Positions 6,211 to 13,677 of a DNA stretch of 20,392 nt are shown one piece after another. Location: NCBI GenBank assembly GCA_018714725.1, contig DVMZ01000068.1:1-20392 (forward strand), written 5' to 3'. The notes beneath the pieces are model-generated. The model had not been told where the DNA came from, did not search any database, and was given only the letters and a program-made list of their open reading frames with translations. Within the stretch, counting starts at the first letter, position 1, and the number at the start of each line of letters is the position of its first letter. The position numbers and the translations under genes are program-made. Origin of the DNA: Candidatus Scatosoma pullistercoris. Its GTDB lineage: Bacteria > Bacillota > Clostridia > Christensenellales > Borkfalkiaceae.

Positions 6211-7343
6211 CCGGTTTTGTCTATCAGATGCCCACGAAAATCATCTCCGGCCGGGATTGTCTGACCGGACGGGGAGAACTGCTCCGTCCGCTCGGGAAAA
6301 AAGCGTTGATCGTGACGGGCAGGAGTTCGTCGGAAAACGGCGCGCTTGCGGACGCCGTGACCGCTTTGCGGAACAACGGCCGGGAATTTTCCGTGTTTGA
6401 CGGGGTGCGTCCCAATCCGACGTTGGACTGCGTGCAGGCGGGCGCGGAACAGGCGCGGAAAACCGGGGCGGAATTTGTCGTCGGAATCGGCGGCGGCTCG
6501 GCGCTGGACGCGGCGAAGGCGGTGGCGGTTCTCGCGCGTCAGCCCCGTCCGGACGAGGAGATTTTTTCGGGAGGCTGGTCGGAGGACGTCCTGCCCGTGG
6601 CGGCGGTGCCGACGACGGCGGGCACGGGCAGCGAAGTGACGCAGTATGCCGTGCTCACCAACGATTTTGCAAAGACCAAGACCAGCATTTCTTCTCCCGC
6701 GTTTTTTCCGAAGCTGGCCTTTCTGGACGGGAAATATATGCTGGGGCTCGGCCGCGCCGTCACGGTGAACACGGCGGCGGACGCGCTTTCTCACGCCGTC
6801 GAGGGAATGTTTACGCTCCGTTCCACCCCGTTGAGCGATCTTGCCGCGCTGGAAAGCGTCCGCATTCTGTTTTCCCTGTTTCCGAAACTGGAAGAAGAGA
6901 ATTTCCGGCTTTCCTGTGAAGATCGGGACGAGCTGTTGTATGCGTCCATGCTGGCGGGCACGGTGATCGCGCAGTCGGGAACCACGGCGGTACATGCGAT
7001 GGGGTATCCGCTCACCTATCATCATGGCACCCCGCACGGCGAAGCCAACGGGATTCTGCTGGGCGAAATGCTGGCGCTTTGCGCCGAACGGCTTCCGGAG
7101 CGGACGGAAAAAATCCTGGCCGCCGCAGGGCTGAAGACCACTGGCGAATTCAAGGCGGCGCTGAAAAGAGTGCTTCGTTCAGACGCCGCATACACGCGGG
7201 AAGAACTGGAACGCTATGCGCGGGAAGCGGCAAAAAATCCCAAGCTCGCGGGCGTCACTTATCGGCCGGACGAAGAGGACCTGCTGCGGATTTATCTCGA
7301 GAGCGGGCTGGTGAAAAAGGAAGGAACGGGAGCCGGGGTATGA
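6207..7343 (+). CDS. Iron-containing (group III) alcohol dehydrogenase
   Basis: A 378-residue cytosolic NAD(P)-dependent alcohol/aldehyde oxidoreductase of the Fe-ADH family. The nucleotide-binding loop GIGGGSALDAAKA (93-105) and PTTAGTGSE (135-143) are present. The four metal ligands are expected at D192 and H196 (ADALSHAVE), H263 (AVHAMGYP) and H277 (HHGTPHGEAN). Length is typical. The start is GTG at 6207, preceded by GGAGGA at 6194-6199 and overlapping the trmB stop, which implies translational coupling. The substrate (ethanol, butanol or a diol) cannot be read from sequence. The last bases overlap the start of the HAD gene. Confidence 0.93.
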   Translation: MTGFVYQMPTKIISGRDCLTGRGELLRPLGKKALIVTGRSSSENGALADAVTALRNNGREFSVFDGVRPNPTLDCVQAGAEQARKTGAEFVVGIGGGSALDAAKAVAVLARQPRPDEEIFSGGWSEDVLPVAAVPTTAGTGSEVTQYAVLTNDFAKTKTSISSPAFFPKLAFLDGKYMLGLGRAVTVNTAADALSHAVEGMFTLRSTPLSDLAALESVRILFSLFPKLEEENFRLSCEDRDELLYASMLAGTVIAQSGTTAVHAMGYPLTYHHGTPHGEANGILLGEMLALCAERLPERTEKILAAAGLKTTGEFKAALKRVLRSDAAYTREELERYAREAAKNPKLAGVTYRPDEEDLLRIYLESGLVKKEGTGAGV

Positions 7344-7963
7344 TCGAAGCTGTTATATTTGATGTGGACGGAACGCTGTGGGATTCGTCGGAGACCGTGA
7401 CGAAAGCCTGGAATCTCGTCTTTGCCCGCAGAAACCTGCCCCCTTGCGAAATCGGGCAGATCCGGGACTGCATGGGGCTGACGCTGGACGAAATCGGCGC
7501 CCGGTTTTTTCCGGAGCTTTCTTCCGCGGCGCGCTCGGAGATTCTTGCGGAGTGCATGGAATGCCAGCGCGGTATTCTCAAAGAGGAAGGCGGCAGGCTG
7601 TATCCGGGGGTCAGGGAAACGCTTTCGGCGCTCTGCTTAAAATACGCGCTCTATATCGTCAGCAACTGCGAATGCGGGTATATCGAAAATCTGCTGTCCT
7701 TCTGCGGCTTGGAGCCGTATTTCCGCGGTTTTCTCTGCGCGGGGATGACGGGGAAGAAAAAAGGAGAAAATCTTTTGCTGCTCAAAGAGAAATACGCGCT
7801 CGGTTCCTGCGTTTACGTCGGGGATACGCATACGGACGAGCTCGCCTGCCGGCAGGCGGGGATTCCGTTTATCTTTGCGGCTTACGGATTCGGGAAAGCG
7901 GAGTCTCCGGCGGCGCGCGTCGGGAGTTTTGCGGAAATTGCGGGCGAGGCGGACAAGCTTTGA
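7340..7963 (+). CDS. HAD-superfamily phosphatase (phosphoglycolate phosphatase-like)
   Basis: A 207-residue haloacid-dehalogenase-type phosphatase. Motif I is DVDGTLWDS (D8 nucleophile, D10 acid/base), motif II is the serine of IVSNCE (about residues 107-112), motif III is the lysine region TGKKKGE, and motif IV is GDTHTDELA. A helical cap lies between motifs I and II, as in phosphoglycolate phosphatase/PpaX-type enzymes. The exact substrate is not predictable. ATG at 7340 overlaps the preceding TGA (ATGA), so it is coupled to the Fe-ADH gene. A hairpin with a T-run directly follows the stop and ends the operon. Confidence 0.9.
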   Translation: MIEAVIFDVDGTLWDSSETVTKAWNLVFARRNLPPCEIGQIRDCMGLTLDEIGARFFPELSSAARSEILAECMECQRGILKEEGGRLYPGVRETLSALCLKYALYIVSNCECGYIENLLSFCGLEPYFRGFLCAGMTGKKKGENLLLLKEKYALGSCVYVGDTHTDELACRQAGIPFIFAAYGFGKAESPAARVGSFAEIAGEADKL

Positions 7964-8002
7964 ATTTCCGATAAAAAAAACTCAAAAAATCGGAAATATT
8001 TT
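7964..8002 (+). terminator. Intrinsic terminator ending the dut operon
   Basis: ATTTCCGAT (7964-7972) pairs with ATCGGAAAT (7989-7997) across an A-rich loop, followed by ATTTTTG. It begins one base after the HAD stop codon. Confidence 0.75.
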
Positions 8003-8015
8003 TGCGCCGTAGCTC

Positions 8016-8044
8016 TTGAAAAACACAGCAATGTATGATATAAT
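8016..8044 (+). promoter_or_regulatory. Strong sigma-A promoter for the pseudo-hydrogenase gene
   Basis: TTGAAA (8016-8021) and a perfect TATAAT (8039-8044) are separated by 17 bases. The start point would be about 8051, giving a leader of about 55 bases that contains the palindrome at 8065-8078. This is one of the best promoters in the window, so the gene is likely well expressed. Confidence 0.85.
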
Positions 8045-8064
8045 GAATATATCGTAATTATATC

Positions 8065-8078
8065 CCGATCCGGATCGG
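8065..8078. promoter_or_regulatory. Perfect 14-bp palindrome in the leader, possible operator or hairpin
   Basis: CCGATCCGGATCGG is a perfect inverted repeat about 20 bases downstream of the -10 box, and another CTGATCCGG follows directly (8079-8087). It could bind a dimeric regulator just after the transcription start, or fold in RNA upstream of the ribosome site AAGGAGG (8093-8099). No known operator matches it in my memory. Confidence 0.4.
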
Positions 8079-8105
8079 CTGATCCGGAAGACAAGGAGGA
8101 TGACT

Positions 8106-10487
8106 ATGGAATATGGGGTGAACGGCAAAGAGAGAGTCGTTCCCGGGTTTTTCCCGCATGAATTGACGGCAATGCAGAAAGCGTGGAGGATTCTCCGCGA
8201 AGCCAAAAAGAATGTCCGCGTCGCGGTGATTATTCCGCCCGCGGTGCGTACGGCGATCGGCGAATCGTTTGCGCTGGCCAGGGGGGAGGACGCATTCGGA
8301 AAAATTGCGGCCGCTCTGCGCATGATCGGCGCAGATATTATCGTGGACGGCGCTCTGGCCGTGGATTATGCCATCGCGGGCGTATCGCGCGACCTGTCCC
8401 GCCGCATGGAAGACGGTACGGGCCCGCTGATTGTCGCCCCTCGCGCTCAGGCGGACGAGCTCGCCGAAAAATATCCGGAGCTTTCGGGCAAGATTCTCGG
8501 CTTTGCGCCGGCTTTGAATTTTGCTTCGCTGGTCAAAAAGTACTATAATCTCATGCGCGACGGAAAAAAGACAAAAGTCATCGTCGTCGCGCCTTCGGAA
8601 GTGCAGACGGACGAGGACGTCCTTATTCTGACCGCCCGCGAGCTGGCTGTGATGTTGCAGAGCGCCGATATCAACGTCAGAATGCTGAGAAGTTCTGCGG
8701 CGGACGGGCCTTTTGTCAAATATTCGGGCGCGGGCGTTCTGCCTGCGGTGTCCGGCGGCCTGGCGGAAGCATTGGTCCGCACCCTGTTGCAGGATCGCTC
8801 TGAAGAAACGTTGAAGAAACTGGAATACAGCGGCCTTCGCGGCAGAAAGCCTTTCCGGGAAGCGGAAATTTTCGCGGACGGGAAAACCATTCGTGTCGCC
8901 GTGGCGTGCAATGCGGAGGCGGCGGATACTTTTGCGGGCAAAGTTGCCGACGGGACAAGTTATGACCTCGCGGAAATTTCGCCTTGCATCGGCGGCTGTA
9001 TCGCCGAAGAAGCTCAGCCCGCTGCAGACGAAATGACGGAAAAGCTCCGCGCGGAGGGAATTTACCGTCTGGACAGAAAGTCCGGCATAAAGTCGGCCGA
9101 TCAGAACGACGCCGTCATCTGGCTGGACGGACTGGCTTTGGCGGAGTCCGCTCCGGAACCCGAAGAACCGGAATACGAAGAAGAACCGGAACCCGTTGTG
9201 GAAGAACCCGTCGAGGTTGTCGAAGAGACCGAGACGGCAGAAGAGCCCGTTGAAGTGGTCGAAAAGACCGAAACGACCGAAGAGCCCGTTGAAGTCGTGG
9301 AAGAAACGGAAGCGGTCGAAGAGCCCGTTGAAGTTGTGGAAGAGCCCGAAGCGGCCGAAGAGCCCGAAGCAGTTGAAGAGCCCGCCGAGGTAGTCGAAGA
9401 AACCGAAGCAGTTGAAGAGCCCGCCGAGGTAGTCGAAGAGACCGAAGCAGTTGAAGAGCCCGTTGAAGTGATCGAAGAAACGGAAACGGTGGAAGAACCC
9501 GTTGAAGTGATCGAAGAAACGGAAGCGGCAGAAGAGCCCGCCGAGGTTGCGGAAGAGACCGAAACGGCCGAAGAACCCGTTGAAGTCGTGGAAGAGACCG
9601 AAGCGGCCGAAGAACCCGTTGAAGTGGTCGAAGAAACGGAAGCGGTCGAAGAGCCCGCCGAGGTTGCGGAAGAGACCGAAACGGTAGAAGAACCTGCAGA
9701 GGTTGTGGAAGAGACCGAAACGGTAGAAGAGCCCGTCAAGGTAGTCGAAGAAACTGAAACGGTGGAAGAACCCGTTGAGGTAGTCGAAGAAACTGAAACG
9801 GTGGAAGAGCCCGTTGAAGTCGTGGAAGAAACCGAAGCAGTCGAAGAACCCGCCGAGGTTGTTGAAGAGACGGAAGCGGCCGAAGAGCCCGTTGAAGTCG
9901 TGGAAGAAACGGAAGCGGTCGAAGAGCCCGTTGAAGTCATGGAAGAAACCGAAACGGCGGAAGAACCTGTTGAGGTCGTGGAAGAGACGGAAACGGCAGA
10001 AGAACCCGTTGAAGTGGTCGAAGAGACCGAAACGGCAGAAGAACCCGCCGAGGTTGTTGAAGAGACGGAAGAGGATTCTGTAGATCTTTCGGAGGAAGAA
10101 GTTCCGCTGGAAGAGTTGTTCGACGAAACTTCCGCAGAAGAAGCCGTAACAGAAGAAACTGCGGAACCGGAAGAAACTCCTGTCGAAGAGAGCGTGGAAA
10201 CGGAGATTGCCGCGGCAGACGGAACGCCCGAACCGGTAGAGGCAGACGAAGAAGGAAAGGAAGAGCCGGAAGCGGCTGCCGCAGAAGAGACTGTTGCAGA
10301 GACTGTCGCAGAAGAGACTGTTTCCGCTGAGGCTTCCGAAGAGGAAAACGCCGAGGCGGAGGATGACTCTGAAGAAGGGGAAGAAGAGGAAGCGGAGAAT
10401 GCTCCGGCGGCGAAAGTGCCTTACCACACCAATCTTTCCCGGAAGGAGCGCAGGAAACTCAAACGGATGAAGAAATTCAGACGTTGA
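8106..10487 (+). CDS. Degenerate [FeFe]-hydrogenase-like domain fused to a long acidic repeat tail
   Basis: A 793-residue protein. Residues 1-345 follow the [FeFe]-hydrogenase H-domain from start to end. IIPPAVRTAIGESFAL (42-57) and GKIAAALRMIGADIIVDGAL (65-84) match the first lobe. GPLIVAPRAQADELAEKYPEL stands where TSCCPxW is expected. APSEVQTDED (162-171) stands where MPCxxKxxE is expected, then LTARELA. YSGAGVLPAVSGGLAEA (206-222) and LRGRKPFREAEI follow, then EISPCIGGCIAEEAQP (290-305) for ExMACPGGCxxGGGQP. C294 and C298 remain, but the two other cluster cysteines and the proton-relay cysteine are lost; no ferredoxin domain precedes. Residues 366-657 are 23 repeats, then an acidic stretch, then a basic end (SRKERRKLKRMKKFRR). 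ATG 8106 is preferred over 8100, which would touch AAGGAGG (8093-8099). Hydrogenase chemistry is unlikely; sensing, scaffolding or metal-cofactor handling is inference. Confidence 0.85.
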   Translation: MEYGVNGKERVVPGFFPHELTAMQKAWRILREAKKNVRVAVIIPPAVRTAIGESFALARGEDAFGKIAAALRMIGADIIVDGALAVDYAIAGVSRDLSRRMEDGTGPLIVAPRAQADELAEKYPELSGKILGFAPALNFASLVKKYYNLMRDGKKTKVIVVAPSEVQTDEDVLILTARELAVMLQSADINVRMLRSSAADGPFVKYSGAGVLPAVSGGLAEALVRTLLQDRSEETLKKLEYSGLRGRKPFREAEIFADGKTIRVAVACNAEAADTFAGKVADGTSYDLAEISPCIGGCIAEEAQPAADEMTEKLRAEGIYRLDRKSGIKSADQNDAVIWLDGLALAESAPEPEEPEYEEEPEPVVEEPVEVVEETETAEEPVEVVEKTETTEEPVEVVEETEAVEEPVEVVEEPEAAEEPEAVEEPAEVVEETEAVEEPAEVVEETEAVEEPVEVIEETETVEEPVEVIEETEAAEEPAEVAEETETAEEPVEVVEETEAAEEPVEVVEETEAVEEPAEVAEETETVEEPAEVVEETETVEEPVKVVEETETVEEPVEVVEETETVEEPVEVVEETEAVEEPAEVVEETEAAEEPVEVVEETEAVEEPVEVMEETETAEEPVEVVEETETAEEPVEVVEETETAEEPAEVVEETEEDSVDLSEEEVPLEELFDETSAEEAVTEETAEPEETPVEESVETEIAAADGTPEPVEADEEGKEEPEAAAAEETVAETVAEETVSAEASEEENAEAEDDSEEGEEEEAENAPAAKVPYHTNLSRKERRKLKRMKKFRR
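9201..10076 (+). repeat. 39-bp in-frame tandem repeat, 23 units (13-residue Glu/Pro/Val/Thr unit)
   Basis: The consensus residue unit is EEPVEVVEETETA, with V/A at position 4, V/I/A/M at 7, and T/A then A/V at the end. Twenty-two units are 13 residues long and the fifth is cut to six (EEPEAV). DNA copies differ mostly at third codon positions, or exchange only Val/Ala and Thr/Ala, so the protein pattern appears to be maintained. The array forms residues 366-657 of the pseudo-hydrogenase protein and is strongly acidic. The region may be unstable in copy number between strains. Confidence 0.95.
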
Positions 10488-10522
10488 TAGGATTTTCGGG
10501 CGCAGATATAAAAAATACCTGT

Positions 10523-10604
10523 TGCCGGCGGCTTTCTTCAAGAAAGCCGCCGGCAGAATCCGGTAAAAACCGTTTTGTCCGGGAAGAAGCAAAGCGGTTT
10601 TTAT
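10523..10604 (+). terminator. Two consecutive hairpins ending the pseudo-hydrogenase gene
   Basis: Hairpin 1 has a 15-bp perfect stem, TGCCGGCGGCTTTCT (10523-10537) with 10541-10555 and a three-base loop, but no T-run directly after it. Hairpin 2 pairs AAAAACCGTTTTG (10565-10577) with CAAAGCGGTTTTT (10590-10602) with one G-T pair; it is flanked by A-run and T-run and so works as an intrinsic terminator in either direction. The rest of the spacer to 10796 (about 190 bases) has no convincing promoter; I see only a small GCCC/GGGC hairpin at 10749-10759. The downstream gene may rely on readthrough or on a promoter I cannot recognise. Confidence 0.75.
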
Positions 10605-10796
10605 AGAAAATCTCTTAAAAGAATTATTCAGAATTTACCTGAACCGAAAGAATTTCTGACGGCAGAAGGGGAAAGAATGCGCCGGGCGGCGGAGCGGGAG
10701 GAAGTTTTCCGACTGTGACGGGCCGGGTGTTTTTCCGGAGGGCGGGAAGCCCGACGGGCGTCTCTTTTGCCGTATCAGCGGGCAAAGGAGTTTTTT

Positions 10797-11045
10797 ATGG
10801 GCGAAAATCGCATAGCCGTGATCAGCATCATCGTCGAGGACCGCGCGGTCAGCGAGAAGATCAATGCAACGCTTTCTCTGTACGGGGAATATATTCTGGG
10901 CCGAATGGGTATTCCGTATCGGGAAAAAGGGATTTCCGTGCTTTCGGTGGTACTGGACGCCCCGGTGGAAATCACCAACGCCCTTACGGGAAAGCTGGGC
11001 AGAATCGAACACGTCGGCGTAAAAGCGCTGTTCGGTAAAATCTGA
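10797..11045 (+). CDS. TM1266-family iron-only hydrogenase system regulator
   Basis: An 82-residue ACT/NikR-like small protein. RIAVISIIVEDR near the start, then YGEYILGRMGIPYREKGISV, then ALTGKLGRIEHVGVK match the TM1266 family, called the iron-only hydrogenase system regulator because it occurs in genomes with [FeFe]-hydrogenase maturation genes. Its molecular action is poorly known. ATG at 10797 has AAAGGAG at 10784-10790 with six-base spacing; an in-frame TTG thirty bases upstream lacks such a site. Its position directly after the hydrogenase-like gene supports a functional link. It is also 126 bases ahead of an ABC importer with no terminator between, so those genes may be co-transcribed. 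Family call is confident; role here is inference. Confidence 0.88.
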   Translation: MGENRIAVISIIVEDRAVSEKINATLSLYGEYILGRMGIPYREKGISVLSVVLDAPVEITNALTGKLGRIEHVGVKALFGKI

Positions 11046-11171
11046 CCGTTGCCGGGCCGGCAGACGGAGCGCCGGCGGGCGCCCCGGATTCTCGCCGCAA
11101 GGCCGCACGGATCGGGCAGAAGGACAAAAAGACAAACAAAAATCGATAAAATCAAAAAAGGAAGGTTTTTT

Positions 11172-12185
11172 ATGAAAAAGAAGACAGCGGTATCTCTTTT
11201 TTCCGCGGCGGTATTTTCCCTTTCCGCGGTGAGTTTTATGGCTTGCGCGCAGGGCTCTGACGACGTCGGCGCTCCGGAAGCCGTGCAGGTGTACATGCCC
11301 GACGGAGCTCCTGCTCTGGCTTTAGCGAAGTTGATGAACGAAGGCGGGACGGACGCGGAATACCACGTCGTCGATTCTTCGACCATTCAGGTGTATGTCA
11401 CGGGCGATGCCCCCGCGGCCGACGTATGCGTGCTGCCCGTCAATCTCGCCAGTAAGTTGCTGGGCACCGGGGAAGAGTATCAGATGCTCGGCACGGTGAC
11501 GCACGGCAATTTGTATATGCTCTCCGCCGACGCGCAGACGCAGTACACGACGGAGACGCTGTCTGCTTTGGTCGGCAAGACGGTGGGCGTGGTGCAGTTG
11601 GCCAACGTTCCCGGACTCACCTTCAAAGTCATTCTGAACGCCAACGAGATCGCCTGGCAGGAACTGACAAACGATTCTTCTCCCGCGGCGGACAAAGTCA
11701 ATCTGCGCGCGATCACGCCCGACCAGGCAAGCCCTGCGGGCGGAATGGACTGCTATGTCGTTCCCGAACCCGCGGCAAGTGTGAAGGCGGACAAGACCTC
11801 TCTTGAATTTGTAGGGGACCTCCAGGCGCTTTACGGCGGCGAAGCCGGCTACCCGCAGGCGGTGATCGTGGCAAAAAATACGCTGATCGAATCGGACGGG
11901 GAATGGCTTTCCGGTTTCCTGGCGGAGCTTCCCGCGGCGGCGGAATGGCTGACGGAGACGGAGCCGGCGACGATCGTGAACGCGGTTTCCGCGCATCTTA
12001 CCCCGGGTATGACCCCGTCTTTGAGCGTGGAAAATCTTTCCCTCACCGCGATTCAGCATTCGGGTGTGCGCTTTGAAAGCGCCGCAAGCTGCAAGGCGGA
12101 GGTCAACGCGTTTCTGGAAAAACTCATCGCGGTGAACGCTTCCGCGGCGACAGTCGTGTCCGACGCGTTTTATTATCAGCCGTGA
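11172..12185 (+). CDS. ABC transporter substrate-binding lipoprotein (NMT1/SsuA-like)
   Basis: A 337-residue exported solute-binding protein. The N-terminus MKKKTAVSLFSAAVFSLSAV is a signal peptide. FMAC (around residues 22-25) is a weak lipobox (Phe at -3), so lipid anchoring at Cys is likely but not certain. The mature part resembles the periplasmic-binding type II fold of NMT1/TauA/SsuA proteins: DGAPALALAKLMNEG, then ADVCVLPVNLASKLL, then GKTVGVVQLANVPGLTFK. The ligand is unknown; relatives bind thiamine precursors, sulfonates, nitrate and others. ATG at 11172 has AAGGAAGG shortly upstream. The stop overlaps the permease start GTGA, typical of a coupled importer operon. Confidence 0.85.
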   Translation: MKKKTAVSLFSAAVFSLSAVSFMACAQGSDDVGAPEAVQVYMPDGAPALALAKLMNEGGTDAEYHVVDSSTIQVYVTGDAPAADVCVLPVNLASKLLGTGEEYQMLGTVTHGNLYMLSADAQTQYTTETLSALVGKTVGVVQLANVPGLTFKVILNANEIAWQELTNDSSPAADKVNLRAITPDQASPAGGMDCYVVPEPAASVKADKTSLEFVGDLQALYGGEAGYPQAVIVAKNTLIESDGEWLSGFLAELPAAAEWLTETEPATIVNAVSAHLTPGMTPSLSVENLSLTAIQHSGVRFESAASCKAEVNAFLEKLIAVNASAATVVSDAFYYQP

Positions 12186-12982
12186 AGGGGAATGCTTTTT
12201 CCGGAAAGGGCGGAAAACCGGCGTGGTTCAGCCGGCTGACCGGAGGAGCCTGCGCCGCGGCGTTTCTGCTGGCGCTCTGGCTGATCGCCTATGAGGCGGC
12301 GGGGAACGATTACCTCATTCCTTCGCTTGGGGCGTCGCTCAGGGAAACGGGCCGGATTCTCTCGGCGCCGGGGTTCTGGCGGGCGTTCGGGGGGACATTT
12401 TCCCGGACGCTTTCCGCGTTTTTCCTCTCGTTTGCGGCGGCGCTTGTCTGTTCGGTGGTCGCTTACCTGCTGCCTGCTTTCGGCCGTTTTTTGTCTCCCT
12501 TGATCTCGGTGGTGAGAAGTTTGCCGACCATGGCGGTGATTCTGATCATTCTCGTGTGGACGACGCCTTCGACCGCGCCCGTGATCGTCGCGTTTCTCGC
12601 GTTGTTTCCCATGCTCTGCGCGGGCATGGGCGCCGCGCTTGCCGCCGTCCCGCCCGATCTCGTTGAAATGAGCCGCATTTACAGGGTGCCCGTGCAAAAG
12701 CGTATCTTTTGTCTGTATCTGCCCTGTGCGGCGCCGTATATGCTGCGGGAAGGGGCGGCGGCGCTTTCCTTTTCCCTGAAACTTGTCGTTTCGGCGGAGG
12801 TGCTGGCCAATACCTATCAAAGTCTCGGCGGGCTGTTGCAGGAAGCGAAATTGTATGTGGAAATGCCGCGGCTGTTTGCGCTGACGCTGACGGTGATCGC
12901 CGTCGGCTTTCTGTTGGAGGGCGCGGGGGCGCTGATTGCCCGGCTGGCAAGGGGGAGGGTGTCATGGAAATCGAAGCGCTGA
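12182..12982 (+). CDS. ABC transporter permease (SsuC/TauC/ThiX type)
   Basis: A 266-residue inner-membrane permease with about six hydrophobic segments, for example FLLALWLIAYEAAG near residue 30 and FLSFAAALVCSVVAYLLPAF around 80-100. The cytoplasmic EAA loop is visible as EMSRIYRVPVQKRIFCLYLP (about 161-180), with the usual Gly replaced by Val; this is where the ATPase docks. The pattern resembles BPD_transp_1 permeases of nitrate/sulfonate/taurine importers. The start is GTG at 12182 overlapping the previous TGA. The C-terminal 19 bases overlap the ATPase gene. Confidence 0.9.
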   Translation: MKGNAFSGKGGKPAWFSRLTGGACAAAFLLALWLIAYEAAGNDYLIPSLGASLRETGRILSAPGFWRAFGGTFSRTLSAFFLSFAAALVCSVVAYLLPAFGRFLSPLISVVRSLPTMAVILIILVWTTPSTAPVIVAFLALFPMLCAGMGAALAAVPPDLVEMSRIYRVPVQKRIFCLYLPCAAPYMLREGAAALSFSLKLVVSAEVLANTYQSLGGLLQEAKLYVEMPRLFALTLTVIAVGFLLEGAGALIARLARGRVSWKSKR

Positions 12983-13677
12983 CGAAAGAATACGGCGAAA
13001 AGCGGGTGTTTTCCGATTTTTCCCTGCACATCGGCGAAGGGGAGATTCTCTGCGTGCTCGGCGAGTCGGGCGGCGGAAAGACCACGCTTCTGAATATCCT
13101 CGCCGGGCTCACGCCCTATCGGGGAAAGCTCACGGGCGTTCCGGACCGGGTTTCCTATATTTTTCAGGAGCCGCGCCTGCTCCCCAATCTGACGGTGCGG
13201 CAGAATCTCGCTTACGCGGGGGGCAGGGGTGAGGACATCGGCAAATGGCTGGAAAGGACGCAGCTGACGCACTGTGCAGACCGGCGGCCGGCGGAATTGT
13301 CGGGCGGAGAAAAACAGCGGGCGTCTTTTGCGCGCGCTTTTCTCAATCCCTGCAAATTGCTGTTGATGGACGAACCTTTTTCCTCTTTGGATACCGCGCT
13401 GAAAATCCGGCTGGCGGAGGCGTTTGCCGGGCTTTGGAAACAATCGGAAGAGGAGCGGACGGCGGTGTTTGTCACGCACGATCTGGAAGAAGCGCTGATG
13501 CTTGCCGATCGCGTGGTTGTACTGCGCGGCGGGCGGATTGCCGCCGACGAGAGGGTGCCGAGAACGCAATTCCCTTCGCCTTACGGGGCGCCGTCCTCCC
13601 TGCGGGAGAAATTACTTTCCGTGTTGCTCGGAAAGGGCGGAGCGGGGACGGATGGCGGCAAAGGAGAGAGGTTGTGA
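12964..13677 (+). CDS. ABC transporter ATP-binding protein (SsuB/TauB type)
   Basis: A 237-residue ATPase that powers the adjacent permease. Walker A is GESGGGKT (33-40), the Q-loop FQEPRLLPNLTV, the signature LSGGEKQR, Walker B LLLMDEPFSSLD and the H-switch VTHD; all are intact. Length and spacing fit importers for nitrate/sulfonate/taurine-type ligands. ATG at 12964 lies inside the end of the permease frame, giving a 19-base overlap; GGGAGGG just upstream is the ribosome site. The frame is open far upstream, but that would run through the permease. The stop overlaps the next gene's GTG. Confidence 0.95.
   Translation: MEIEALTKEYGEKRVFSDFSLHIGEGEILCVLGESGGGKTTLLNILAGLTPYRGKLTGVPDRVSYIFQEPRLLPNLTVRQNLAYAGGRGEDIGKWLERTQLTHCADRRPAELSGGEKQRASFARAFLNPCKLLLMDEPFSSLDTALKIRLAEAFAGLWKQSEEERTAVFVTHDLEEALMLADRVVVLRGGRIAADERVPRTQFPSPYGAPSSLREKLLSVLLGKGGAGTDGGKGERL

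Noticed and set aside
9101..9940. Minus-strand Ser/Thr/Gly/Val repeat frame resembling an adhesin
   Set aside because: An artefact of the third reading of the same repeat; the plus-strand frame has the hydrogenase homology, promoter and ribosome site.
9201..10076. CRISPR array
   Set aside because: Units are contiguous and in frame with no unique spacers; it is a coding tandem repeat.
8058..10592. Very long minus-strand open frame rich in Phe/Gly/Leu/Arg repeats opposite the pseudo-hydrogenase gene
   Set aside because: It mirrors the 39-bp repeat of the plus-strand gene, has no ribosome site at its start and spans the promoter and terminator of that gene.
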